From Xenoacremonium recifei (lineage: Eukaryota > Ascomycota > Sordariomycetes > Hypocreales > Nectriaceae), in contig WOFQ01000051.1 in assembly GCA_012184525.1 (NCBI GenBank), forward strand, positions 1-64,000: 64,000 nt of DNA. The letters run 5' to 3'. The position numbers and the translations under genes are program-made. This document shows, piece after piece, positions 23,601-35,787 of the stretch. The notes beneath the pieces were generated by a model. It worked only from the letters and a program-made list of their open reading frames with translations. It did no database searches and had not been told where the DNA came from. Each line of letters opens with the position of its first letter. The stretch's first letter is position 1.

Positions 23601-26071
23601 CTCCCATGCATTCAGAATACCTGTAGTTGGGAATTGCATTCGTCGCAAGAGCCCTCTCACTCGTTTTTGGAAGGCCACAAGACCAGTAAACCTGAAAGCA
23701 CGAGATGAAATCTCTCGGAAAACATCGCCGTTGCGGAGAACGGATGCGGTAGATTTCGCGGACTCAGCATGCTTGTCCACGATGGAGCACTCTTGGAGGA
23801 ATAGGCCAATGCAGGATGTGACAAGCTGGCAAGTTTCGATGCTTGCTGAGCAGAGCGAGACGAGAAGCGTTGTTTCAAGCTTGGAAGAGGCGGTGACTAC
23901 ATCAGGTGCATCTCCTGGGATTTCCGATAACTCCTAAATGTGCCCATTAGCAGGGTCCACGGTTCGCGAAAAGGGGAATCCGCACTGGGATGTGTTTGAG
24001 TAACAAGAGCCGCGCTTCTAGATATTCTCTGAGAGCAACAAGTTCGGAGTCCTCCTTCTGAGCAGCAATCTTTTCACACAATTTCAACAACACTTTCGAG
24101 CTACTCCAGGCGTCAATTTCCATGCCATGATGGGTATGTTCAAACTCACCTGCGACTCCAAAGTTCCCGTCGAAGTTCTTCGGTTCCAAACTGATGGCCT
24201 GTGTCGAATTTTCGATAAGCTTCGAGATGACCAGTGAAAAGTCTATCAGCGACACCTGTCGCAAGGCGGCGAACTGTTGGATCAGGGGACAAAACGCAGA
24301 ACAAGAAAGACTTGAAAAAGCCATTATCCGGCGTAGTGCTTGATAGGTCATCTAGAAGGCGGGATGGGGAAGCATCCAAAAACTTGAGTATACTGCATAC
24401 CATGTCGATTGTTTCCTGAGATATACGCTTCGGTCCGTCGACTGGTTGGGAGTTTTCGGCCTAATTTTGGTAAGCAGTGAACCGTTACGAAACATGAATT
24501 TGTCTCACCTCTAATTGAGACCGCATAAATGGTGCAGCAGAGTCGAACAGTTCATGGTATCGCAGAGCATATGGCAATTGGGCGAAGTAGGCACAACCTT
24601 GGACGACGGCGATTTTGAAGCTGGAGGGCGTACCAGGGGCAATACAAGTTTCCACTAGAGCTCCAACTCGTCCATCGAGATTGAGATGAGCTAGACTCAC
24701 GAAGGCTGCAGTCATCATGTCTTGTTCAAAAAGAGTCGGCTCCATTGAGGATGGAAGGCGACGGAATACTGCGTCTCTGACCTCGTCTTGTACATCAAGA
24801 GCATAGCTTACCAGAGCAGAATCGCTTTCTGCATCAAAATGGCGAGCTGCTCGGAGTAGCGACACCAAGCAGTAGCCGGCCTGCTCATTGCGGTTCCTCA
24901 GAGCCTTCCTCAATCCATCAAGAAAAGAGACTTTCTTGACCATGCTACTGCTCTTGGCTTCTCTCAAATTACTAGCGACTTCGAAGACATCGGGCAGAAG
25001 GAAGAGCAGGGTTGTCTGCAGAGCATACAGAAGTACCTTTCGTCTCCCATTATCCGCGGCTGTCTGGGTCATGTCGAATAATGTATCAGCTCCTCCATCA
25101 AGGCGTCTGTGGAGAAGGTGCAATGTGACGAATTCGCGCGGGAATCGATCGATCCATCTTGTAATGAGCAGCGGCGTGACGACGGCTATAGTGTTCTGGT
25201 AAGGCTTTCGGAAATGGAGAAAGCTGGAACAGATCTCCTGGATGACCAAGCCAAGTTTTGAACCATCCACCCAGAAGAAAGACAGCAGCCGGAGAACGAC
25301 AAGTGCCGACCTTTCTGCATCTTGAAACGATCCAACAGGTAAAGGCCCCGGTATAGGGACTATGGCCGTCCGGATATTGTATATAACATTTCTCAAATAC
25401 TCGAACGCGACGGACCAGCTAGATGCCGTGACATATTCCACGACTGTCTTAACGTGGCCGTCGATCTCTGCGAGGTGGGCCTCGAGAAACTCATCGGTAG
25501 TAGATTCCTCGATCGGGTCGGAAGTCGTTGAGCTCGTGGGGCGAGGTATGACTATACTGCGAGTCGACACTTGCTCAAGCAAGGTCTGGGAAGAGAGGAC
25601 GTAGTTGTCGGGAATGGGCTCGAGGAGCAGCTTCAGAGCGTCGAACATGCGGCTCACGAGAACTTCGTCAAGCGGAGGCGGCGCCGGGGCAGACTCTCGG
25701 TCGCCATCGTGAGAAAGCGACTCCCAGTGCGCAGAACAGCAGTCTGCAGCCAGCGCAAGGATGTAGAGCTCGGAGAGGAGGACGTGTCGGGGATGGGCGG
25801 CGACGGAGCTGAATGGGCGCGTGAGGTCTTCGAGCAGGGCCAGCAGGGCCTCGAGCACCGTGGAGATGGACGTGTTCCCGAGCTCGACCAGCGTGGCTCT
25901 CGTGACTTGGAGGATGTCGTCTTGCTGAAGGCTTTGGCTGCTCGTGCCCGCGCGATGGGGGAGCTTGGGGCCGATGTCAGTGAGCTGAGCAGAGCTTCCA
26001 GCGAGTCGCCAACTTACCCTGGTGGCCAGTCTGTCGACAAGACAGCCGACCAAGCCAGCGTCTCCAGACAT
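17667..26071 (-). CDS. IRA1: Neurofibromin/IRA-type Ras GTPase-activating protein
   Basis: Fourteen exons give 2557 residues: 26071-24509, 24460-24150, 24100-23986, 23933-22401, 22341-22182, 22127-21838, 21785-21498, 21446-21075, 21022-20936, 20836-20664, 20610-19934, 19876-18040, 17984-17732 and 17681-17667. The RasGAP domain spans about residues 1175-1420: ILRRSCVATK aligns with the arginine-finger loop of neurofibromin (finger near Arg1235), and FLRFFCPAIVAPE is the conserved FLR..NPAI motif. A Sec14-like lipid-binding segment (about 1545-1640) and a PH-like segment (about 1650-1750) follow, as in NF1 and yeast Ira1/2. The protein speeds Ras-GTP hydrolysis and so restrains cAMP/PKA and polarity signalling. 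The last exon codes only four residues; if its intron (17682-17731) is not used, the frame ends at 17693. The third intron has a weak GTGCGG donor. Confidence 0.93.
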
Positions 26072-26674
26072 GGCAGCTAGGCAGCGAGCGTTGAGACGCT
26101 CTCAGAGGATAACGGAGGTTGACGAGACATGGAACGGCAGTGGTGTCGCGCCGCAATTGCCCTCCTCCTCCTCCTCTCCCCCTCCCCTCCGCTCCGCTTC
26201 TCCCCCGGTCGCAGTCCCCACTCGTCACGGAGCGGGGGCCACCGACTCGGGCTTTCTCATTTCATTTAGTCCCCCTGAGATGATATACTATCCTAGGGCA
26301 TGAAGCAATAATTTATCTTATAGGCAGGGTAGTTATTCCGTTCATATTGCTCGATGTAACCCATGGGCGTTAGCCTACCCCAGCATAGATGAAGTACGGA
26401 GTAGCAAGCACATAATTGCGTCGTGGCCTTAAATACTTGCAAGGATGGCGAGCCCAATATATTCCGCCTATAACTTGATCCTCCTTGAGATTTCTCTCTT
26501 CGAAAGCCGATTGAACCTAGACCCTAACATACACCACAAATATTTTTCTCAATACTCAACAGACAACCAACCCTAGCGCAACAATCCAGACATCAGTCCA
26601 ACCTCTCAACCCAAGTTGAATTGATCTTGGGGGAAGTCCCGATTCTCGTGTTCCTCCCCCCCATGCACTTCTTT
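26072..26674. promoter_or_regulatory. Spacer with RasGAP promoter and RAT1 3' flank
   Basis: About 600 bp. Immediately upstream of the RasGAP start is a C/T-rich tract (about 26160-26215, CCTCCTCCTCCTCC-like), a frequent feature of fungal core promoters. No gene was seen. Confidence 0.5.
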
Positions 26675-29600
26675 TTATCTATAACCTCGTCGATCTCTTT
26701 GATAGCCTCCACCGTCTCTGCCGCCATTGCCATGGTATGATTGACCACCGGGCCCTCCATAAGGCCCGGGAGGAGGATATCTGTGCTGTGAAGGGGGTCC
26801 CCATGACTGGTTATTACCACCTTGATAACCTCCACGATGACCTCCTTGATGACCTCCTTGATAACCTCCGTTGTAGTTGTTTGGGGCTCCTCGGTTGTAA
26901 TAATGAGCTGGCGGGGGCGGAGGTGGCACGCCCATTCCAAAGCCAGGACCTCCTGGGGGTGGTGGTGCGGCGTTTGAGGACCGATATGAGTCGTGACGAC
27001 CGTACCCGTTCTGTGGACGCCCATTATAGCTGTCCCGATAACCTCCACGACCGTAATGAATAGGCTCTCGACCGCCAGGCCGGTTCAATGGGGCGCCGCC
27101 ATAACTTCGGCCTGATCGGTTAGCTTTGCTGCGAATGATTTCGATGTCGCTCGGGGTAAGGGCAGGCTCAGGCAGCTTGACCCCACGAAGCAGCATCGAC
27201 TTGTGAGTGTGGGATGTCGGTGGGATCTCGTAATTGACACTAAATTGAATGGAATTAGTCTTGCACTGGATTTGGAGGACTTATGAATAAATGAAGGGAG
27301 TCTTACGTGACAGATCGATCGTAATCGAGGTTCGGCATGGCGTTTCTCTCCAACGGATACTTCAATTCTCCATGCGGAACATAACCCTCCTGTTTCTCAA
27401 CTTTGCCGGACAACCCATCGCTGTTCTTTGGGTTCAGCTTGAACTTGGGAGCTCCTTGTTTCTTTGAATAGAAATTGTTCAAAACGTCGTCGTAAAGCTT
27501 CTCGTGACCCTCAGAGAAGATCAGAATGTCCCTTCCGACGGAATTTCTCGCAGCGTCCGCTTCAGATAGCAGAGGATATTTCGATTGCACTGCCCCCAAC
27601 AAACGTGGCATATCGATAAATGGCAGCAACGCGATACCCTGCCAAGCCATCTTCTTCCCGTTGAGATCGACTTCGAAATCTTCGGGATAGAAGTCGATAA
27701 TCTCGCTGTCAGGATTCAGCATGAGGTCGTGGAAGACCTCAGGCAATGCGTGACGCGATGCGGCGGGTAGGACGCTCATGAGCTGCTCAAAGGGTCTGGA
27801 TATGCGACCCTTCTCAAAGGTGATTTCCATTTTGGCAAGGTCCTTAAAATCGGCGGCAAAGGGGGCGTAGTGGTATGGGTAGTACCATTCCCATGAAGGG
27901 CATCCCTGGAAGTAGTAGAGCAGAACCCAAGCCAACCCCTCCACATACGCTCGGCCAACCTGATGCCGAAACTCGATATCCTTGGGATCACGATGGAATT
28001 TCTTCTCGTAGTAGCGGTCTTGATACCCATCCTCCCAGAGCCGGACTTCGTCAATCGGGCCCTCTGGTGCGGGCTCCGATGGTGTGGCAGCTCCAGGTGT
28101 GCTTTTGGCAGAAGTATCTGTATCAGGTTCCATTCCGGAAGCTTTTCTTTTTCCCAAGGCAGAAGGAGGGTCCTGAGGATCCGTGGCGGTCGCGTCAGAC
28201 AAGGACTTTTTAGCTTGAAGTTGAGATTTCAGAACGCTTGCAGCACTTTTGTTGGCAACGTTAGCGTCCTGTGCACTACTTCTATTGACCACCATGTCAT
28301 GTGTTAACGGTTGGGACCCTGGTATCGAGTAACCTTCTGGTGCTGGGTAGGCCGCAATAGGGAAGAGAGGTAGTCCGGCCGAAGGATTTTCGTGACCATT
28401 CTTTCGTGGAGGGGGCGCACTACGTCCGCCTCTCGAGCCAGATTCGTTCTGGAGCTTTCTCCGCTTGGCGTTTGCTTCACGTCGATCCTCTTGCTCCTTT
28501 CTTCGTCGGAAAATAGCATCTTCTTGCTTTGCCAATCCATCAAGGATGCACTGCGCCCTTTCCAGATCGATGTGGCCATCCTTTGTGACATAGCCGCCCA
28601 TAGACGGTAGGTTATCTTTCCAAAGAGTCGTCAAGGTATCGATTCCATGCTCCCTGATCTCCAGCGCTGGGAGATGCGGCAAAAAGTCGTTTCCGACAAA
28701 GCAACACATGAAGATCCAGTCATCAATGGCTCGCTCAACGTCAAATCGGAACGGTAGACCTGCGACAGACAGCTCTACGGCCAGATACTCCCGTAGAACA
28801 GCAACGTGAAGCCAAATGAAGGGCTTGAGAGTGGCACCCTTCTCCTTTTCGTCGAACTCGCCTTCCTTCTCCTTGGCCTCGCCGCGGCAGTTCTGGGCTT
28901 CATGCCCCTTCTGTCCACAGAGCTTGCACATCCGCGATTTGGCGTCCTGGAAAAACACATCTTCACGTAAGACGCGGAAATGGGGCTCGTGAGTTGCAAG
29001 ACCCAGCATGATAAGATCGGCATCAAGGCCGTATATAACATGACGGGTGTTGGGATCGTGGTCGGGAGAGGCTCGCTGTGATCGCACAAACGACATAATC
29101 TTGTGTTCTCCTTCTCCGGGCACTGTAGCATCAGATATGATGACCTTCAATTTGGCCCAGCCTGGATCCGTGTTCAACTTGTATTGACACCAATATCGGA
29201 GACTGATTGCCAGAATATCCATGAATGGAGTACCAGGAGTGATGGAGTTGGAATCGAAAGCCTTCTTCGTGATACTTTCTTCGTTCTCTGCGGGTAAAGA
29301 GCCTCCATTTTGCTGCTTCAAGAGTTTAATCAGCTCTTGTTTATCAGCCTCCTTCTCCTTGGCATCTTGGGCAGATCGGAAACGTCTCGATCGTTGCTGG
29401 TTCATCTTCGCTCGGGGCGCGACTCCATCTAAATGAAAAGATTAGCATGACTCTTAAAGCAGTGCGATAGAGGCATTATTCTTACCAACAGCGATCATCA
29501 GAATCTTCCGAGGCCGTACCATATTAACGACACGATCCGTGTATCTGAATACTTCCAGCATCATCTCCTCTTCATCCTTGGGCGCCGGTCGGTCTTCGGG

Positions 29601-29795
29601 GTGCGAGCAAGGGTGGACAATACCGTTCATGTCCAGGTACAGATTGTCAAACTCCTCACCATTCGGGTTCGGTCGAGTCGTGTCAACGGGGATCGTTGAG
29701 CCATCTTCCATAACCACGGGTTGATCCTCGATCACCGGCGAGATGATTTTGGGATACTTGTTGGAAAGCCATCGGAAGGCAGCTGGGATACCCAT
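26675..29795 (-). CDS. RAT1: 5'-3' exoribonuclease 2 (Rat1/Xrn2/Dhp1)
   Basis: Three exons (29795-29486, 29428-27307, 27239-26675) encode 998 residues, the usual length. The start MGIPAAFRWLSNKYP and the IAVDGVAPRAKMNQQR block are diagnostic of Xrn nucleases; the acidic active-site residues lie in segments such as LYLDMNGIVH and YGLDADLIMLGL. A CCHC zinc knuckle, CKLCGQKGHEAQNC (near residue 270), is typical of fungal Rat1. The C-terminal ~130 residues are rich in Gly, Arg, Tyr and Pro with repeated GGYQGGHQGG units encoded by a tandem DNA repeat (about 26820-26880). The enzyme degrades 5'-monophosphate RNA in the nucleus, acting in transcription termination and in rRNA and snoRNA processing. 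Confidence 0.96.
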
Positions 29796-30441
29796 CTTGA
29801 CGACGAAATCTCTGGGTTCTTAGGCCGGACGCCGACAAACTGGGTTTCAGGACGGCTGACGAGCTGGTGGTAGAGCGCTGGCGAAGAAGGCCAGTCGGCC
29901 CTGACGGAGTGAAAAGCGAAGACAGTCAACCTTGGTTCAAGATTGACTTCAATGACACCGCCTTCGAATATGCAGTAATTGCGCAAGATACAAGTGTATC
30001 CCAGAGTGACGCGCAAGTCGCCGATCTAGGTAATGAAATGAAGATGAAATGCGACGGATTTCTTTGTCCTTGAGCGGCGACAAGAATCGGCCTAGAGAAG
30101 AGCTTGCCTTAATTAGACGCGTTTGGCGCCCTCGCGGCAGGTCCACTTCCCCACTTAAGTTTCTGTAGCCAGTGTATTCTGTTAAAAATAGATGATGCAT
30201 ATAACGAGGAACTAAGAAGCTCCCAGTGTTAGCCCCTGTATTAAGCGGACAGCTTGGCCATCTCGGAATCTCGAAAGATCGAATTGGCAGACGCTCCAAG
30301 ACAAACACGAACATCGGTTTACGGAGGCGCAACTACCTACCCGGCGTGGTGGTGCGTTCTCCTACTCCCCGATAATCCGGCCGCATATCGAATCCTCGAA
30401 TAAATACAACACGAACCCAATGGCACCCTGGCCACGCAGCA
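29796..30441. promoter_or_regulatory. Divergent promoter region RAT1/USO1
   Basis: A 646-bp spacer between the oppositely oriented RAT1 and USO1 start codons, so both promoters lie here. No gene or recognised motif was found. Confidence 0.5.
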
Positions 30442-33400
30442 ATGTTTTCCACTCTCTCGACCGCCCCAGCGAAACAGTCGGTTAGCGAGACCATCACTGT
30501 CCTCAGCGGCCGGCTTAGCTCCGCAACCTTACTCGAAGATCGCCGGGCTGCAATCCTAGGCTTGCGAAGCTTTGCCAAAGACTTCCCCGCGTCGGTGGCG
30601 TCAGGAGCTCTCCGAAGCTTGATAGGGAGCTTGAGCAAAGATGGCGAGGATGTGGACACTGTCAAGGTCGTGCTAGAAACGCTGTTGATGCTCTTCAGCC
30701 CGAATGAAGATAGTCCCGAAGCTTCAGAAGAGATCGCTCTCTGGCTGGCCGACGAATTTACACAGAGACAGGAAAACATTACCCTCCTACTTGACTTTGT
30801 AGACTCCTCCGACTTCTACTCTCGCTTGTACTCTCTCCAGCTTCTAGGGGCAGTCCTCTCGGCTCGGACTGAACGCACCGAGGAGTGCATTTTCACGGCA
30901 CCTCTCGGAATATCCCGCCTCGTTTCTGTCCTTGATGACCAGCGCGAGGCAATACGCAATGAAATCATCAGCCTATTGACATACTTGACACCGACCTCTG
31001 TTGAGATCCAGAAATTAGTTGCCTTTGAGAATGCCTTTGACAGACTGTTCGCCATCATCGAGGCTGATGGGTCTTTAACGGATGGCGGTAGGACTATTGA
31101 AGATTGCTTCATACTATTTGCCAATCTTCTGCGAGGAAACACGTCGAACCAATCGCTTTTTCGAGAATCCGGTTGCGTTAGTCGATTAGCGGAGCTTCTG
31201 GCACGAGTTCTTGAACCCCAACCCGATGCCGTTGAGACTGCTGCGTGGGCTCAAGCTCAACGGAACCGGAATGTTTACGCATTCCTCGCCATTGTTCGCC
31301 TTTTCATTGTGCCAGGGTCTGCTGGGACATTTCAGAATCAGACGGCTATTTGGAAACATGGTTTGGGATACCAAGTTCTACAGCTTGCTTTCAGCCACAA
31401 TGCACAAATACAAATCAAATCTGAGGTATACCATACCAGTTCGTTATACCTTCTGCACCGGTTGACAATGAGCTAGGCCCTCATCACTTGTGGTGATGTG
31501 ATACGTCAGAATCCAGCTCTTCAAGAAAGCTTTGCCCAATTCATGGTGCCCTCTCCCCTGGAGGCATCTGCTGAAGTGCCTGGACTCGCAAATGGCAAGG
31601 CTAACGTCTACGTTATTGATGGCTTATTGGACTTGACTCTTTGTTTACATGATCCTGAGGAGTTTGACGTTCGCTTTGCGGCTTGCGAGTGCCTGCAAGC
31701 CTACTTTTCCAACCATTCCGAGGTCAGGCTACATTTCTTGGGGCGAGCTATCGAGGGCCATGAATCTGGACGAGATGAAACGACAAACGTTCTCACTATC
31801 CTACTCCGCACATCCCCGGATCAAGCGCCAGCCGACCCGTATCGCTACTGGTTCGCAGCTGTGACCACATTCCACTTACTCTATGACAACCCTGGAGCGA
31901 AAGCAAAGGCAATGGCACTCACTGAAGGGGACTCTGAAAGCGGGGAAGAAGTGGTTACCAGTATCCAGACCATAACTGCATACTTCATCTCTGGTTTGCG
32001 TCGGCAGGACGATGTTCGGATCTTGGTAGGCTATCTAATGCTTTTACTTGGGTGGCTTTTCGAAGACCTCGATGCCGTCAACGACTTTTTGGCAGAGGGC
32101 AGCAATGTTCAGGGTTTGATTCAGGCTGTCACGCAGCCCATGCCGAACGGCGGCGAACTAGTTCAGGGCTTGTGTGCCATGTTGCTGGGTGTTGCGTATG
32201 AATTCTCGACGAAAGACTCGCCAATTCCAAGAGGAACTTTGCATTCAATCCTTACTTCACGGGTTGATCGTGATCAATATCTTGATCGGCTCTCCAAGTT
32301 GCGAAGTCATACGCTAATGAGAGACTTCGAGGTGACACCTCAGAAGCTGAATGCTTCGTCACCGGGAAGACTCCCTGATGTCTACTTCGACCGCGTATTC
32401 GTTGAGTTCTTCAAGGACAACTATAGTCGTATAGCGCGAGCTATCGACCGAGACCCGGGAATGGAGATCTCCGTCATCACAAACGGTGTTCAAAAGGGAA
32501 TATCAAGGGAGCTTGTGGATTCTCTCAGGAGCCAGATCGAGGACAAGGAGAGGGCCTTGCAAGAAGCGCAGATGGCATTGACCTCTCTTGAGCAAAAACT
32601 TGGCCAAGAACAGGCCGATCATCGCCGAGCTAAGGATGCTGCAGCCCTGGAAATGGCAAGGGTCAAGGGTATCAATGAGAGTCTTCAAAAACATCATGAA
32701 GAGGAGTTACGGTATGTTCTCCCTCCTTTCCGTCATCCAGATGTGATCACCCCAACTGATAGCCCAACAGCAAAGTTCAAGATCAGCAAGCAGCGAAAGA
32801 TCTCGAATTTCGCAAACAGATGGCCCAACTTCAAACTCGAGCGCAGACTCAGCAAGCAACCAAAGACTCGGATCATCAGAAGCTAGTGGCCCAATTGAAG
32901 TCGCAGCAAGTGGCTAAAGATGAAGAGCACGAGAAGCAACTTGCTCAAGCACGAAAAGCGGCAGATGCCGAAGCAGAGAAACTACGACGCCGAACGGACG
33001 CGGAGATGGCCGATTTAAAAGCCACCATTAGCCGTCTCGAGGTTGATCTCATCAAGGTAAGGTCGCCCAAATGAGCCGTGTGGTAGATTCTAATTTCGCA
33101 ATTCAGGCGCAGAAGAGTAAGACTCAGGAGCTACAGAAGCTCCGAGACCAGAACGCCAGCGCATTAGAGGCTGAGAAGTCTAAAGCCAAAGAGGCCCAGG
33201 GCAAGGTTAAGGACAGCCAAGCCAAGGCCAAAGAAGCCCAGGACAAGGTACAGACTCTGGATAAGCAGCTTAAGGAATCCGATGCAAACTCAAAGAAGCT
33301 CGATGCCAAGCTTACTGAGGTAAACATCCTAAAGAACTCTATCTTGCCATTCATGACACTAAATCATTTTTCGACAGACCTTGGCGGCATTGGCCGAGTC

Positions 33401-33683
33401 CGAAAAGGCGAAAGAAAACTCTCAGTCAGAGCTCGAAGACCTTCTCATAGTATTTGGAGACCTCGAGGAGAAGGTGGCGAAGTATAAGGTATGTGGCTTA
33501 AAGATGCAGTCTCCCTCCCCCATCCCTTCAAGCTATTGACCGACTTTGCTCCAGGCTCGACTGGTGGAACTTGGAGAGACGGTGTCAGATGGAGAAGATG
33601 AAGAAGGCGACGAGGACGACGGAGACGATGATGATGACGACAGCGAGGATGACGACGAAGAGGAGGACAAAGATGGTAAATGA
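30442..33683 (+). CDS. USO1: Vesicle-tethering factor Uso1/p115
   Basis: Six exons (30442-31425, 31477-32711, 32771-33056, 33107-33319, 33378-33488, 33555-33683) give 985 residues. The N-terminal ~630 residues form the armadillo-like globular head (contains ALITCGDVIRQN across the first splice). From about residue 690 the protein is a Gln/Lys/Glu/Ala-rich coiled coil with heptads such as LKSQQVAKDEEHEKQLAQ, then LLIVFGDLEEKVAKYK, then a very acidic Asp/Glu tail. This is the standard p115/Uso1 layout: it tethers COPII vesicles to the Golgi, with the acidic tail contacting partner proteins. The coiled coil is shorter than in budding yeast Uso1 and close to animal p115. Confidence 0.95.
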
Positions 33684-33975
33684 GCATTGAGACCATCGTC
33701 AACCCCGACTTATGCATCAGGTGTAAAAAATCCCCCGTTACGCAAATATCACGACCAGCCAGCTTCAGGGAAAATTGCATGTACCTGGAATGGCTGAAAA
33801 ATCGCCCCAATAGGGCCTAGTCCTTTCCGGGACATCAAGATCCCACAAAATACAAGTTCAGTACACTCCAAGCGGGCAGCCTCAGCCTCAAGCCTCGAAT
33901 TTTTATCCATCCTGGTTGAAGACATCTTCATTCTCCATACCTCTTTGACCGTGCATTTCACCGAAATTTGATACC
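33684..33975. promoter_or_regulatory. PRMT3 promoter region
   Basis: A 292-bp spacer between the USO1 stop codon and the PRMT3 start on the same strand. It is too short for another gene; no motif was recognised. Confidence 0.4.
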
Positions 33976-35702
33976 ATGTCCCTCCCAAGCGTCTCAGAGG
34001 GCTCAGACGAGGCTGAGTGGCTCGACCTCGAGTCCGATGAAGAGTCTATTACCATCACTTCACTGCTCGATTCGCAGACCTTCTCGAGCGTTGATGCAAT
34101 GCTCGAACATTGCAAAGCAACCCATAGCTTTGACTTTGCAGGCCTATTGAAGAGCCTGAAACTGGATTTCCACGGCGCTGTCAGGCTGGTCAACTACATC
34201 CGTGATCGCACCCAACAAGGACAGCCCGTAACCCAGGAAATTTCTCCGGAAGACTTTGCCGACGAGAAATATCTTCGACCAGTGCTCGACAATGATGCGC
34301 TCATCTTTTCTCTGGATGAAATTCTCGAGGCCAATCAGGACGATGCGGCGGAGGCTGAGCTATCCGGTCTTTCAGTCAAAGAATTGCTAGAAGCACGGAA
34401 AAACCTCGAAGAAGAACTCGAACAGGTTCGGTCTCAATTCGCAAACTATCGGCTCGCTGTCCAGCAGACCCTTGATCAGCGATGGGGCGACGACACCGAG
34501 CCTGGTCCTTCTAGTGCCAGCCAGAAGGGTGAGAAGAAAGAGGAAAAGAAAGACGATTCTGCATACTACTTCGAATCTTACGCACATAATGGTAGGTTTG
34601 AAGAGACACCGAGAAGTCAACTGATCTGTTCATGCTAACAAAGAGAAGAAATCCATGAAACCATGTTGAAGGATGCTGTGCGAACTGATGCTTATCGTGA
34701 CTTCATCTACGAGAACAAGCACATTTTCAAGGGAAAGGTGGTTCTTGACATTGGCTGTGGCACTGGTGAGGCTAACTCGAAAATTATATGCTTCTTCAAT
34801 GTCAGTTCTAACACTACTTTCCAGGCATTTTGAGTATGTTCTGTGCAAAGGCTGGGGCGAGCAAAGTTATTGCCGTTGACAAGTCCGATATCATCAAGAA
34901 AGCCATAGAGAACGTCTTCAACAATGGCCTCTCTGATACCATCACACTCCTTCAAGGCGCGATTGAAGACGTCAAGTTGCCTGTTGATGAAGTTGACATC
35001 ATTGTCAGCGAATGGATGGGTTATTGTCTTCTCTACGAAGCCATGCTACCGAGTGTTCTGTATGCTCGCGACAAGTACCTCAAGCCCGACGGGATACTCG
35101 CTCCCAGCTCCGCCACACTCTGGATTGCCCCCGTTTCCGATTCTGAGTACATCTCCGATCACATTTCCTACTGGAGAGACGTGTACGGCTTCGATATGAA
35201 GGCCATGCAAGAGGGGATCTACGATGAGGTCAGGATAGAAGATACGCCCAAGAGCGCCATTTGCGGAGAACCGTTCCCATTCAAAGTCCTAGACTTGCAC
35301 ACCGTCAAGGCTTCGGAGCTAGTCTTCACCTCCAACTGGTCTTCCAAGCTCAACAGGGAGGTGGAAAACATCGACGGCTTCCTCATGTGGTTCGACAACT
35401 TCTTCGCGACCTCCCGCTCCGAGCCTGTCCCGCCGGCCGAAACCACACCCGAGACTTGGAAGCACAAAGCCCAAGGGGGCATCGCGTTCACGACGGGTCC
35501 CTACAACACCGTGACGCACTGGAAGCAAGGCCTCTTGCTCACCACTCCAGACGAGAAGCCTGCTCCGATAGCGCTACCCTGCACTCTCGACGGCACCATC
35601 ACGTTTGCAACAGACAGCGACAATGCTCGCGCGCTTAGACTTGACGCTACCTGGTCAAGATCTGGAGACGAGAAGAAGAGCCAATCTTGGAAGTTGAAGT
35701 AG
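33976..35702 (+). CDS. PRMT3: Protein arginine N-methyltransferase 3 (type I)
   Basis: Three exons (33976-34591, 34649-34765, 34825-35702) give 536 residues. The catalytic core has motif I VVLDIGCGTGILS, the double-E loop SEWMGYCLLYEAM and the THW loop TVTHWKQGLL, with YFESYAHNEIHETML preceding it as in PRMT1/3. The N-terminal region (about residues 20-60) matches the PRMT3 zinc-finger region, but only LEHCKATHSFDF remains; the expected CxxC half is replaced by LLDSQTF, so it probably cannot bind zinc in the usual way. PRMT3 makes asymmetric dimethylarginine, notably on ribosomal protein uS5 (Rps2). Its stop codon lies 85 bp from that of the convergent transporter gene. Confidence 0.95.
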
Positions 35703-35787
35703 ACATTTCTGGATATCCAATCCGCTTCGGTGAGATAAGGGGCGGAGCGTGTCCAACGGAAAATATATGTTGGGGGAGGAAACTTCC

